Shown here: positions 27,707 to 36,764 of the stretch, piece after piece
Position numbering within the stretch: position 1 is the first letter of the stretch
How the letters are laid out: every line of letters begins with the position of its first letter
NCBI RefSeq assembly: GCF_019173455.1
Contig: NZ_JADPQH010000001.1
Coordinates: 620,001-684,000, forward strand
DNA: 64,000 nt
Direction: 5' to 3'
Source: Nesterenkonia sp. Act20
Lineage (GTDB): Bacteria > Actinomycetota > Actinomycetes > Actinomycetales > Micrococcaceae
Position numbers and translations under genes: made by a program
The notes under the pieces: model-generated
The model's input: only the letters and a program-made list of their open reading frames with translations
What the model was told of the DNA's origin: nothing
Databases searched by the model: none

Positions 27707-28846
27707 TCAGCGCTTTGCGCCGGACCGCCTCGCAGCGCGGGCGAGCAGCACGTCCAGGGCGTTCTCGATCGCCTCGGCATGCTTCTCGGCGGTATAGCGA
27801 TCCCGCACGACGTCGAGGCTCGCCTCCCCCAGCTGCCTCAGCTGCTCCGGGGACGCCAGGAGCTCCGTGAGGACCCGGAGCAGAGAGTCCGCGTCACCAC
27901 TCTGGTAGTACCGCCCGGTGACGCCCTCGATGACTGCCTCGATCTCGGGGCTCGAGTCGGGGTTTCCGTCCTCGGCGAGCACCGGCACCCCGAAGCTCAT
28001 CGCCTGGGTGACGTTCAGTCCGGCCCCGCCCACCGAGACGGCGAGATCAGCCTGCGCATAGAGCCCGCGCAGCTCGGCGTAGTCATAGACGGCGCCGAGG
28101 AACTCGGCGTCCACACTGAGAGCGGCGAAGACCTCCTCGAGCCGGGGACGCTCGGCACCCTCGCCGACGATCAGGACCTTGGGCCGCGCCTCGGCCTCCA
28201 TGCCGCCGAGGGCTTGGGCGAGCAGGTCCAGACGATGCCGGGCGGTGAGCCGGGAGCTGTAGATGATCGTGGCGGGCGAGGCGGCGACGTCGTCGTTCTC
28301 TCGGGCTGCACCGATCTTCGACTCCGGATAGATGCTGTTGTAGATGACCTGGATCTTCTCCGCTGGGACCCCGTAGGAGCTGCCCAGCTCCTTGGCCCGG
28401 TCACCATAGACCAGCAGGCCGTCGGTCAGCCGGTAGAAGGCGAGTCGGATGCGGCGCTTGAGCCCGTCCTCTGGGCGCTTCCAGCCGTGGCCCCACATGA
28501 TCAGCGTGCGTCCGCGCAGCGCCGCCGATGCAGAGGCGACCCAGGCAGAGACGGTCGGAATACGCCCTGCGATCACATAGGCATCATGCTCGCCGCGCCA
28601 GATCTCCCGGATCTGGCCATGCTCCCACCAGAACTGGCGGACTGCCGAGAACCGCAGCGGACGGACCTTGGCGAGGACCTCCTCTGCGGCGGAATGGATG
28701 GTGTCTGCACTGGAGGATTCCGAGTTCTTGAAACGCCCCACGAGGTCAAAGTCGTAGCGAGAGGACTCCAGCAGCCGGCGCAGCAACGGTTCGCGATAGT
28801 GGGCCACGGTCGGCTGGACCACGAAGTAGATCCGGGGACGCGCCAT
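27707..28846 (-). CDS. glycosyltransferase family 4
   Basis: A 379-residue GT-B transferase. The acceptor domain begins IYFVVQPTVAHYREPLLRRL. The donor domain carries IIYSSRLTARHRLDLLAQAL, VLIVGEGAERPRLEEVF and AVSVGGAGLNVTQAMSFGVP, matching the GT4 donor pocket. It is likely cytoplasmic, adding a sugar to a surface glycan. It is separated by the tRNA-Gly gene from the polysaccharide block at 29-35.6 kb and may belong to that pathway. It is convergent with the thioesterase gene, with a 6-nt gap. The C-terminus is basic. Confidence 0.87.
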   Translation of the reverse strand: MARPRIYFVVQPTVAHYREPLLRRLLESSRYDFDLVGRFKNSESSSADTIHSAAEEVLAKVRPLRFSAVRQFWWEHGQIREIWRGEHDAYVIAGRIPTVSAWVASASAALRGRTLIMWGHGWKRPEDGLKRRIRLAFYRLTDGLLVYGDRAKELGSSYGVPAEKIQVIYNSIYPESKIGAARENDDVAASPATIIYSSRLTARHRLDLLAQALGGMEAEARPKVLIVGEGAERPRLEEVFAALSVDAEFLGAVYDYAELRGLYAQADLAVSVGGAGLNVTQAMSFGVPVLAEDGNPDSSPEIEAVIEGVTGRYYQSGDADSLLRVLTELLASPEQLRQLGEASLDVVRDRYTAEKHAEAIENALDVLLARAARRSGAKR

Positions 28847-28890
28847 GGGTTCCTCTCACTCCGGAGATCTCTCAGCAGGCAGATACACGA

Positions 28891-28939
28891 AAAGCCTCCC
28901 CTGCGATGACCGATAAGGCCAGCTGAGCGGGAGAGGCTT
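28891..28939 (-). terminator. intrinsic terminator of tRNA-Gly
   Basis: On the minus strand AAGCCTCTCC pairs with GGGGAGGCTT around a ~28-nt loop and is followed by TTTTCG, 10 nt past the tRNA 3' end. Confidence 0.75.
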
Positions 28940-28948
28940 GTACTTGAC

Positions 28949-29022
28949 TGGAGGGGATGACGGGAATCGAACCCGCATCGTTGGTTTGGAAGACCAAAGC
29001 TTTACCACTAAGCTACATCCCC
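28949..29022 (-). tRNA. tRNA-Gly(UCC), CCA encoded
   Basis: Acceptor stem GGGGATG/CATCCCC, D-arm AGCTTAGTGGTAAAGCT, anticodon stem TTGGT/ACCAA around loop CTTCCAA (anticodon TCC), T-arm GCGGGTTCGATTCCCGT, discriminator T and genomic CCA give a complete 74-nt tRNA that reads GGA/GGG glycine codons. Confidence 0.97.
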
Positions 29023-29078
29023 ATATGCGCCCGGAATCAGACCATTGAAGATCCGATCATCCGCCGCAACGAGACCCT

Positions 29079-29084
29079 ACTCTA
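29079..29084 (-). promoter_or_regulatory. possible -10 box TAGAGT of tRNA-Gly
   Basis: TAGAGT lies about 56 bp upstream of the mature tRNA 5' end. The -35 region is not clear. Confidence 0.4.
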
Positions 29085-29125
29085 GCAAGGCGGACTGCCT
29101 GCTCCAAACCCAACACGCCTCGGGA

Positions 29126-29131
29126 TAGTGT
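29126..29131 (+). promoter_or_regulatory. -10 box TAGTGT of leaderless CgeB-like gene
   Basis: TAGTGT is 6 nt before GTG 29138. Confidence 0.6.
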
Positions 29132-29137
29132 CGAAGG

Positions 29138-32100
29138 GTGAATCGCCCAGACGAAGCCTCTGCACAGTCCGCCCACGGCCCCGCCTCCGCCGCAGCTGTT
29201 CCCGAGACCTCCGCGATCGCGACGGCGGCGGAACGGGCGGCCCTGGCTCACGACGCCGCGGCCCATGAACTCTCCAGCTCAGCGCACCACGAGCAGCTCT
29301 GGACCCCCCTGGAACGGGCTCACCGCGAGCGCGCCGCCGATCTGCGCCGCCGTGCCCACATCGCGACCCGCGGTGGCGTGGTCTCGGATCTGCAGACGCC
29401 GCCGGCGTCCGCTGAGGCGCCGCTGGCCGCTCCGCTGGCAGCACAGCCGGTCCAGGACTCGCTGGCCGCCGCCCAAGCCGCCGCTGCCCAGCTGCCATCC
29501 ACGGAGGCCGGCGTCTCACGGCCCCGGCTGGACCTGCGGATCGGAATCATCTGCGACCGGTTCCTCTTCGACACCTACTCGGGGGCGGCCCAGCTGTTTC
29601 CGATCACCCCGCAGAACTGGAAAGACCACGTCGGCGAGGTGGACCTTCTGCTGGTGGCCGCCACCTGGCGCGGTCACGATGGGATCTCCTGGGACAACAC
29701 CTCCCCCGAGGCTCCCGCGCGCCGTCGGCTCCTGATCAACACCATCATCCCCGCCTTCCGGTCCGCGGGTGCGCCCCCGGTCTACTACGGCAAGGAGGAC
29801 CCGCCGGACTACCGGCAGTTCCTCGATGTGGCCCGAGCCTGCGATCACATCCTCACCACGGCCGCCGAGGTCATCGAGGACTATCGGCGCGACTGCCCCG
29901 CCGCGCACAGCATCGAGGTGCTGCCCTTCGGGGTCAATCCGCTGCTGCACTCCCCAATCGGCTCGCGCAGCGCCCCATCTCAGGCTCGCGAGCTGGTCTT
30001 CTTCGCCGGCTCCTGGATGGGGAGGAAGTACCCCGAGCGGGCCCGCTTCGCAGAGTGGATTCTCGACGGGGTGCTCGCCGCTGGCAGGCCGCTGGCGGTC
30101 GTGGACCGCTGGTGGGATGAGGTCTCCGCGCAGCTCGACTCGGAGCACCCGATGCTCAGCGGCAATCAGCTGATCCCGGTCAGATATTGGCCCTATCGGG
30201 TCCCCGCCATGGATCATCACGAGCTCATGGACCTCCAGCGCGTGGTGGACATCGCGGTGAATCTGAATTCGGTGATCGGTTCCCAGACGATGTTCGCCAA
30301 CCGGGCGCTGGAGCTGCAGGCCTCCGGCACCCTGGTGCTCTCGAGCTATAACCAGGGCCTGAATTCGTATCACCCGCAGGTCCGCATCGCGAACTCGACG
30401 GCGGATGTGGAAGAGAGCCTGCGCGGGCTTGACCTGGAGGAGCTGCGGCGGGCCCAGGGCGACGGCGTCCGGGAGGTCTTCCTGCGCCACCATGTCTCCG
30501 ACCTGCTCACCCGCGTGGCGCGGATCGCGGGCACAGCAGAAGCTCCCCAGCCGGAGTTGGTCGTGGCCGTGGCCGAGACCGTGACCCCGGAGCTCGTCCA
30601 GGACATGGCAGCCCAGGACCTGGCGTCGCGTGGCCTGGGGCAGGTGGAGCTGCTGAGCTGGGACCAGCTGGGCGCCCGCGCAGCGGACCCGCTGGCCCGA
30701 GAGATCGATGTGCTGCTGCCGCTGGATGCGAAGCGGCGATACCTGCCGCACTACGCGGCCGATCACGTGGCCGCCTTCCGCTACCAGGCTGCGACGATCA
30801 CCACGAAGCTCAGCGGATCCGCTGCGGAGGCTGACAGCTGGTCCCATCGGCACCACCGTGGTCTCGCTTCGCTCCCTGATCCCCATGACATGGGGCTAGA
30901 CCTGGGTCTGACTGCGTGGTGGCGCCCCGAGCCTGCGGCGCTCGTCTCAGCTCCCGTGCTGGCGGCCTCCGGGCAGGACGCTCGCGTCTACGCCATCGAC
31001 CACCTGGGTCATGCACCTGCGGCATCCATCAGCGACAATGCGCTGCTCCCTGCGTCGCTGCCGCACTCCGGCGATGACATCACTGCTGCCAAGGAACAGG
31101 TCCGCCAGAGCGCGCAGGCAGGGGGTCTCGAGCTCTCGGTGATCGTCCCGGTCTACAACAACGGTGATCACCTGCGCCATAAGGCCTTTGCCTCATTGCG
31201 CCGTTCACCGCACTTCCCCCGCACTCAGGTGCTGTTGGTCGACGACGGCTCCACAGACCCGGTGACCGTGGCCACCGTGGAGGAGCTGGCACGGGCACAC
31301 CCCAATGTGTTCGCCTTCCGCCACAACACCGGGGGCTCCGGCTCCGCCTCCCGCCCGCGCAACACCGGGCTGGAGCTCGCCGCCACGGAGTTCGTGACCT
31401 ACCTTGATCCCGACGACGAGGAGCTCGAGGCCGGCTATCACGCACTGCAGCGGAGCCTCGCCGAGCACCCCGAGGCGGACTTCGCGCTGGGCACCCAGGT
31501 CACCTGGACGGACCGTCACATGGTCTTGCCGGTCCATGACTGGTACTCGGCGATCGAACGACGCTCCGGGCTGTGCAGACCCACGCGCGACTCGCTGCGT
31601 CAGATCCGATTCCGGCCAGCTTCCATCGAAGGGCTCCTGGCCCGCACCGACTGGCTGCAGGGTCTGGGGCTGACCCAGCCGGAGGGCGCCACCGGGCAGG
31701 ACACCTTCTTCTTTCAGCAGCTGCTCTTCCACGCGCGCGCCTACGTCCCGGTCGACCGGCCGGCCTATGTCTACTACGGCGCAGTGGACACCTCGATCGT
31801 CAACGTGGTCAGTCCCGGCTACTTCCGCAAGTACCTGATCCTGGAGGCCGCCCGGTCGTCCTGGCTCGAGGAGGAAGGACTGTTGCAGGACTATCTGGAC
31901 ACCCGCTTCGAGCACTTCTTCGTCACCTGGTACCTGTGGAAGTACTCGCGGGTGCCCACGGCTCAGCGGGCCGAGGCTGCAGAGGTGCTGCAGGAGATCG
32001 CCTCGTTCTACGTCGGGGATCCGAGTCAGTACCGGTGGCAGACTCCGGAGGCGCTGCAGTTCTTCGGTCAGCGCCGCCTGCCCTCAGCGCGGAAGCTGCG

Positions 32101-32362
32101 ACCGGCGGCGGGACGGCTCAAGCGACGTGCGCGCGCGGCGGCGACGCTGCAGCTCGCCCACTTCAAGCGCACACGCTGGGGCCGGGGCGCGGGCGTCGTG
32201 TATCGCCGCACGCTGAAACCCAGGTCCGCCGATCAGGTGAGTGCGCTGCGTGAAGTGGCCGCCGAGGTGGAGCGGGTGCATCGTCGCGCGAGGGATCACT
32301 GGGGCATCACCGCGGCAGAGACGGCCTACTGGCTGGCAGTTCAGCGGCCGTATTCCTCGTAG
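29138..32362 (+). CDS. two-domain glycosyltransferase: CgeB-like GT1 plus GT2 fusion
   Basis: A 1074-residue protein. Residues 1-130 are Ala/Glu-rich and probably disordered or coiled. About 135-480 resemble the CgeB (spore-surface glycosyltransferase) family: IGIICDRFLFDTYSGAA, FFAGSWMGRKYPERARFA and MFANRALELQASGTLVLSSY. From ~665 a GT2 domain follows: LSVIVPVYNN, LLVDDGSTDP, RPRNTGLELAA and TYLDPDDEEL. The C-terminus is basic. Two catalytic modules in one chain suggest a bifunctional enzyme that adds alternating or sequential sugars, for example to a teichoic-type or capsular chain. This is inference. The gene overlaps the convergent GT2 gene by 22 bp. GTG 29138 is leaderless. Confidence 0.85.
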   Translation: MNRPDEASAQSAHGPASAAAVPETSAIATAAERAALAHDAAAHELSSSAHHEQLWTPLERAHRERAADLRRRAHIATRGGVVSDLQTPPASAEAPLAAPLAAQPVQDSLAAAQAAAAQLPSTEAGVSRPRLDLRIGIICDRFLFDTYSGAAQLFPITPQNWKDHVGEVDLLLVAATWRGHDGISWDNTSPEAPARRRLLINTIIPAFRSAGAPPVYYGKEDPPDYRQFLDVARACDHILTTAAEVIEDYRRDCPAAHSIEVLPFGVNPLLHSPIGSRSAPSQARELVFFAGSWMGRKYPERARFAEWILDGVLAAGRPLAVVDRWWDEVSAQLDSEHPMLSGNQLIPVRYWPYRVPAMDHHELMDLQRVVDIAVNLNSVIGSQTMFANRALELQASGTLVLSSYNQGLNSYHPQVRIANSTADVEESLRGLDLEELRRAQGDGVREVFLRHHVSDLLTRVARIAGTAEAPQPELVVAVAETVTPELVQDMAAQDLASRGLGQVELLSWDQLGARAADPLAREIDVLLPLDAKRRYLPHYAADHVAAFRYQAATITTKLSGSAAEADSWSHRHHRGLASLPDPHDMGLDLGLTAWWRPEPAALVSAPVLAASGQDARVYAIDHLGHAPAASISDNALLPASLPHSGDDITAAKEQVRQSAQAGGLELSVIVPVYNNGDHLRHKAFASLRRSPHFPRTQVLLVDDGSTDPVTVATVEELARAHPNVFAFRHNTGGSGSASRPRNTGLELAATEFVTYLDPDDEELEAGYHALQRSLAEHPEADFALGTQVTWTDRHMVLPVHDWYSAIERRSGLCRPTRDSLRQIRFRPASIEGLLARTDWLQGLGLTQPEGATGQDTFFFQQLLFHARAYVPVDRPAYVYYGAVDTSIVNVVSPGYFRKYLILEAARSSWLEEEGLLQDYLDTRFEHFFVTWYLWKYSRVPTAQRAEAAEVLQEIASFYVGDPSQYRWQTPEALQFFGQRRLPSARKLRPAAGRLKRRARAAATLQLAHFKRTRWGRGAGVVYRRTLKPRSADQVSALREVAAEVERVHRRARDHWGITAAETAYWLAVQRPYSS

Positions 32363-33255
32363 CGTCGTCCAGCCGCTGCCTGGAGCATGCCCAGACCCTC
32401 CCGATGGTAGATGCTGTCCACATACCGCACGGGTGCCCGCTGCAGCCGCCGAGCGGCAGTCCGAACGAGACCGTAGCCGATGCGACCGAAACCCTCGGCG
32501 GCGATCCGTCCCCGCAGCCGGAGCCCCGGGTGCTCCCTGCCGGCCCCGCGTAGGAGCTTCGTCGCGCGCACGTGCCCGGCCCGAATCCCGCGCTGGCGCA
32601 TCCAGGCGGGACTCAGGCGGTCGGCGGGCACATCCTCGAGGACCACCGCCTCGGCGCACCACCAGGACCGCGCCCCCGCCGCCTGCATTCTCCCGAAGAG
32701 GTCCGAATCCTCCCCGCCGATGAAGCTAAAGGCCTCATCGAAGCGGAAGCCTGCCGCGCGGAACCAGGCTGCGCGGACCAGCACATTGTTGGTCGCGGGA
32801 CGGTAGTCCCAGGGCCCGGTGGGGAAATCGGTGCGCCGGATGAAGCCGGACTCCAGCAGCCAGGCGGGGGGATCCTCGCCGAAGTGTGAGATCACCGGCC
32901 CCGAGACGGTGTCCGCCCCAGACTCGTTCGCACAGTCGATCAGCGTGGCCAGCCAGTTCGCGGCGGCCCGTTCGTCGTCGTCGAGGAACAGCACCGCCTC
33001 GGCCTCTGCCGGCACGGCCTCGAGAGCCGCATTGCGAGCCGCGGCGATTCCCGGACGTGGCTCGTGGACGTACCGTGCCTCTGGATACTGGTCTCTCACC
33101 TGATCCCTCGCCGCGCCGTCGGGCGAGTTGTCCACCACGATCAGGTTCGGCAGCGCCACGCGCTCCTGGGCCCGCAGGGAGCTCAGCAGCTGGGCGAGCG
33201 GTTCCGGACGCCGAAATGTGCACACACAGACATAGGCATTGGCTGCGGTGATCAC
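32341..33255 (-). CDS. glycosyltransferase family 2
   Basis: A 304-residue GT2 enzyme. It begins AYVCVCTFRRPEPLAQLLSS, with LIVVDNSPDG, PGIAAARNAALEA and the metal-binding LFLDDDERA; FIGGEDSDLFGRM supplies the ED catalytic-type segment. The GTG start at 33255 overlaps the upstream GT4 stop by GTGA, so it is translated together with GT4 and LCP genes. It is likely a cell-wall polysaccharide or glycoprotein glycosyltransferase. Its 3' end overlaps the convergent 1074-residue transferase. Confidence 0.87.
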   Translation of the reverse strand: MITAANAYVCVCTFRRPEPLAQLLSSLRAQERVALPNLIVVDNSPDGAARDQVRDQYPEARYVHEPRPGIAAARNAALEAVPAEAEAVLFLDDDERAAANWLATLIDCANESGADTVSGPVISHFGEDPPAWLLESGFIRRTDFPTGPWDYRPATNNVLVRAAWFRAAGFRFDEAFSFIGGEDSDLFGRMQAAGARSWWCAEAVVLEDVPADRLSPAWMRQRGIRAGHVRATKLLRGAGREHPGLRLRGRIAAEGFGRIGYGLVRTAARRLQRAPVRYVDSIYHREGLGMLQAAAGRRYEEYGR

Positions 33256-34478
33256 CGGTGCGCCTCGGCTCGCAGATCTGCGAGCAGAGCAGCGTAGCGG
33301 GTGCCCAGCCCGGGAAGATCGGCGTACTCCGCGACCCAGCTGCGGCCCCGCGGGTCCACCGGCGTGGAGTCCGGGTCCGCAGCCAGCTCGGCGAGCTGCT
33401 CGGCGAGCTGCTCGGTGCCACCGCTGAGGTAGGTCACGTTCTGCGCATGACCCAGCACCCAGGCGGCCTCCCCGGTGACGGCCGCCGTGATGTGCTTGCC
33501 CAGGCCCATCAGCTCGAAGGTCTTCGAGGGCACGGTCCAGGCGAAGGAGGCCCAGTCGGTGCGCAGACTCACCAGCGCGGAGTCGGCCCAGCGGTAGTGG
33601 TCCCAGACCTCGTCGCCGTGGACGGGCTCGCAGAACTCGACAGCTCCGCTGGCAAGAGCGCCGGTGGCGAGGGCCACCTGGCGCAGCTGCTCCTTCTGGG
33701 TTCCGGAGCCGACGAGGCGCAGCCTGACGTCGAGTCCCTGGTCTCGTGGAATCGCGGCCACCGCCCGGATCATCCGTTCAAGGGCCTGACTCTCACCGTG
33801 ATTTCCGAGATAGACGAGCCGCAGCTCCCCGGGAGCACGCCGTCGCTGGTCCAGCTGGGGCACCTGATCGAGCGCCACGCCGTTGCTGATGGTCTCCACC
33901 GGCGAGACCTGGCGTTCACGGAGCCGCTGCGCGAATCCTTCGGTCACCGTGACCACCAGCTCGGCTCGCCGCTGGACGCTGATGACTGCGGCCTCCATCA
34001 GCCGTCCCAGCGGTCCCGCCCTGACCTCGGCCTCGCGGGCCAGCTCGGGCCAGGCGTCGCGCATATCGACCACCAGCGGAATCCCGCGGGCCCGGGCCAC
34101 GACCCATCCCGCGCAGATCGTGGGCAGCGCCGGCACGGTGGCCACCACGAGATCGGGCTTGGGTGCGGCCAGCGCCCGCGGCACCATCAGCACTCCTGAG
34201 GCGAGATCGGAGGCGAACCTGCCCGCGCGCGAATTCCGCAGCAGCACATAGGGGGTCCGGTGCACCCGCTCACCGGACGGGCCGATGACTGGTGCAAGGC
34301 TGAACCGACCCTGCTCGCGATGCTGGACCGGGGTGTGGTGCTTATTGGCCGCAGGAGCGACGACGTCGACCGTCCAGCCGTCCTCTCGCAGTGACGCGAC
34401 CAGGCGCTCCCAGCGCCGCTGGGGTGCGGTGCGCTCGGGCCAATAGCTGTGCGTCAGCAGCTGCACACGTGGAGTCAC
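33252..34478 (-). CDS. glycosyltransferase family 4 (WcaI/ExoX-like layout)
   Basis: A 408-residue GT-B protein. The N-terminal half starts VQLLTHSYWPERTAPQRRWE, typical of GT4 family members with the HxYxPE motif. The donor half contains LRLVYLGNHGESQALERMI, VRLRLVGSGTQKEQLRQVAL and a late membrane-associating region. It is in a three-gene operon: LCP, this gene, then GT2, each joined by a GTGA overlap, implying coordinated production. Its GTG start is at 34478. Acceptor and donor are unknown. Confidence 0.87.
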   Translation of the reverse strand: MTPRVQLLTHSYWPERTAPQRRWERLVASLREDGWTVDVVAPAANKHHTPVQHREQGRFSLAPVIGPSGERVHRTPYVLLRNSRAGRFASDLASGVLMVPRALAAPKPDLVVATVPALPTICAGWVVARARGIPLVVDMRDAWPELAREAEVRAGPLGRLMEAAVISVQRRAELVVTVTEGFAQRLRERQVSPVETISNGVALDQVPQLDQRRRAPGELRLVYLGNHGESQALERMIRAVAAIPRDQGLDVRLRLVGSGTQKEQLRQVALATGALASGAVEFCEPVHGDEVWDHYRWADSALVSLRTDWASFAWTVPSKTFELMGLGKHITAAVTGEAAWVLGHAQNVTYLSGGTEQLAEQLAELAADPDSTPVDPRGRSWVAEYADLPGLGTRYAALLADLRAEAHR

Positions 34479-35629
34479 TGCTGCTCTTCCTGGGATTCAC
34501 GCAGCTCCACATACTCCAGGAAGCCCTCCATGTTCTCGTTCTTCAGGGAACGTTGGAGCAGCTCGAGCGTCTCCTCGTCCTTGAGGATCACCTGCGCTCC
34601 GCTGGCGGTGGTCGCGAGGTCCCCGGTGGGGATGGTGAACATGTGGATGTCCTCGGAGCGCATGTCTCGCATCTCGAGGGCGTAGGAGGCGATGGTGTCG
34701 GCGTCGAGTCCGTCGTCGACGCTGAGGTAGGGCACGATGCCGTTGACGATGTCCATGACCCGCTGGGGGTTGGTCAGCGTATCGGCGGAGAGCAGCCGGT
34801 CCACGATCCCGTTGACGACCAGCTGCTGGTTCTGCACTCGGACGAAGTCGCCGGTGGGGAAGGCCTTGCGTTCGCGCACGAAGCGCAGCGCGTTGTCGCC
34901 TTCGAGCCGGATGGTGCCCTCGGGGTAGAACGCCGGGTTGTGCTGTCCGGTCGAGAAGGGACGGGGATTGTCGATGTAGACGCCGCCCAGCGCCCGGGTC
35001 AGATCGGCGAACCCGTCGAAGTCGATGATCGCCACATGGTCGATATGGGTGTTCAGCAGCTCCTCCACGGTGTCGACCACCAGCGGATAGCCGCCCACTC
35101 CCAGCGCGGAGTTGACGCGGCCTTGGCCCTCCCCGGGCACGTCCACCCAGAGGTCGCGCACGATCGACATCACGTACACCCCGGAACGGTCCTCGGGGAT
35201 GTGGACGAACATCATCGTGTCCGAGCGTTCCGAGGCGTTGTCACCGATGCTTCCGCGGTATTCGATGTCATCCTCGCCGCGGCTGTCCGAGCCGAGCAGG
35301 AGCATGTTGATCGTCCCCTCCTCGGTGCGCTCGGCAGAGTCGTCGCCGTCGAGCTGGAGGTCGAGCACGTTGCGCTGGTCGTCGAAGGCGCTGCGCAGCT
35401 GTTGGACGTAGATCAGCCCGGCACCGACCGCCACGACGAGCAGCACGGCCACCGCGATGAGCACCGTGCGGATGGTGCGGCGACGTCGTCGGGGGTCTCG
35501 TGCCTTCTTGGCCGAGGCGGGTGAGGAGGAGTCGTCGGTCGAGTGCGCAGAGTTCGCCGAGTCTGCAGGCATCCGCGCCGCCCGGCGGGGTCGGTGCGGC
35601 TGCGGCTCGGGGGGATTCCTATCCGCCAC
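34475..35629 (-). CDS. LytR-CpsA-Psr (LCP) family protein
   Basis: A 384-residue membrane protein with a basic cytoplasmic N-terminus, one transmembrane helix (about residues 52-75) and an extracellular LCP domain. Motifs include MLLLGSDSRG, RSDTMMFVHIPEDRSG, SIVRDLWVDVPGEGQGRVN and RFVRERKAFPTGDFVRVQNQ, holding the Asp and Arg residues that bind the pyrophosphate of a polyprenyl donor. LCP enzymes attach wall teichoic acids, arabinogalactan or capsule to peptidoglycan. Being first in an operon with two glycosyltransferases suggests it attaches the polymer they make. GTG 35629 has AGGAG 5 nt upstream. Confidence 0.93.
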   Translation of the reverse strand: MADRNPPEPQPHRPRRAARMPADSANSAHSTDDSSSPASAKKARDPRRRRRTIRTVLIAVAVLLVVAVGAGLIYVQQLRSAFDDQRNVLDLQLDGDDSAERTEEGTINMLLLGSDSRGEDDIEYRGSIGDNASERSDTMMFVHIPEDRSGVYVMSIVRDLWVDVPGEGQGRVNSALGVGGYPLVVDTVEELLNTHIDHVAIIDFDGFADLTRALGGVYIDNPRPFSTGQHNPAFYPEGTIRLEGDNALRFVRERKAFPTGDFVRVQNQQLVVNGIVDRLLSADTLTNPQRVMDIVNGIVPYLSVDDGLDADTIASYALEMRDMRSEDIHMFTIPTGDLATTASGAQVILKDEETLELLQRSLKNENMEGFLEYVELRESQEEQQ

Positions 35630-35662
35630 AGACTCTCCTTTACACGTTCGTCGATCCGATTC

Positions 35663-35668
35663 ATGCTA
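35663..35668 (-). promoter_or_regulatory. -10 box TAGCAT of LCP-GT operon
   Basis: TAGCAT about 34 nt before the GTG start gives a short leader that includes the AGGAG site. No convincing -35 was seen. Confidence 0.45.
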
Positions 35669-35768
35669 GCCCACCAGCTTCGCGGTCCCCGCATCAGCTG
35701 GTATCACGAGGCCGACGTCGGGGGCTGCCCCTGGCGGAGCTGCGAAGCGAGGACACCTCAGTGTCAGC

Positions 35769-36752
35769 TCAATCCCGGGCGCGGCGCGGGCGGGGCTGGC
35801 AGGTGGGGCACCAGTAGGAGGAGCGCCCCATGAAGGGGTCACGGCGGATCGCGGCGGCGCGCGGGGTCCCCGCGCAGCGGCGGCAGGGCTGACCGGCGCG
35901 CCCGTAGCTCTGCAGCGACCGGTCGAAGTAGCCCGAGGCCCCGTTGACGTGGACGTAGAGCGAGTCGAAGCTGGTCCCGCCGGCCTCCAGGGCCGCCGCC
36001 ATCACCGATTCCACGCTGTCCAGCAGCCGGCGGGCTTCACTGCGGGTGATGGTCTCGGTCGGTCGGGTGTAGTGCAGCTGGGAGCGCCACAGGGCCTCGT
36101 CCGCGTAGATGTTGCCGATGCCCGAGATCATGCTCTGATCGAGCAGCGCCCGCTTCAGCCCGGTCCTGCGTCGCCGCAGGGTGCGGAAGAAGACCTGGAC
36201 ATCCATGCTCGGTTCCAGCGGGTCGGCGGCGATATGGGCGGCGGCGACGGGCACGGCGCCGCTGGGGTGCGTCGAGGCGACAAGCTCTGAGATCTGCATC
36301 CCGCCGAAGATGCGCTGATCGATGAAGCGCAGCTGACTCGGGGCCTCCCCCTCAGTCGTCAGTCCGAGGGTGATCTTGAGGTGTTTCTGGCTCTCGGTCT
36401 CTGGCGTGTTGATCAGCACCTGGCCACTCATGCCCAGATGGATCAGCAGCGCGCGCGCCGGACCGGGCTGCGCGACAGAGCCGGTCTGTTCCGTCAGTCG
36501 GGCGTGCCGCGGAGCGTCGGAGGGATGCTGCAGCGGGATCCAGAGAAATTTGCCCCGCCGCTGAGGTGCCAGCAGGGTGTTTCCTCGCAGCGCAGAGCTG
36601 AAGGACTCGATCCGCGTCTGCTCATCGGGGATGCTCGGGGCGTGTCGACGAAGGCTGCGATGGTCATGGACCTGCACCGAGTCGACTCTGCGCCCGGTGG
36701 CCCAGCGGTCCACGCCGCGGCGCACCACCTCCACCTCGGGCAGCTCAGGCAT
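35769..36752 (-). CDS. mutM: formamidopyrimidine-DNA glycosylase
   Basis: A 327-residue bifunctional glycosylase/AP lyase that removes 8-oxoguanine and formamidopyrimidines. The N-terminal PELPEVE contains the catalytic Pro and Glu. GIGNIYADEALW is the helix-two-turn-helix, and the C-terminal zinc finger has CRRC and CPTC pairs around RRDPFMGRSSYW. It is slightly longer than the usual ~290 residues because of loop insertions after residue 75. It sits 12 nt after rnc in the conserved rpmF-rnc-mutM order. No Shine-Dalgarno is clear, so coupling to rnc is probable. Confidence 0.96.
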   Translation of the reverse strand: MPELPEVEVVRRGVDRWATGRRVDSVQVHDHRSLRRHAPSIPDEQTRIESFSSALRGNTLLAPQRRGKFLWIPLQHPSDAPRHARLTEQTGSVAQPGPARALLIHLGMSGQVLINTPETESQKHLKITLGLTTEGEAPSQLRFIDQRIFGGMQISELVASTHPSGAVPVAAAHIAADPLEPSMDVQVFFRTLRRRRTGLKRALLDQSMISGIGNIYADEALWRSQLHYTRPTETITRSEARRLLDSVESVMAAALEAGGTSFDSLYVHVNGASGYFDRSLQSYGRAGQPCRRCAGTPRAAAIRRDPFMGRSSYWCPTCQPRPRRARD

Positions 36753-36764
36753 GGGTCACCAGAC

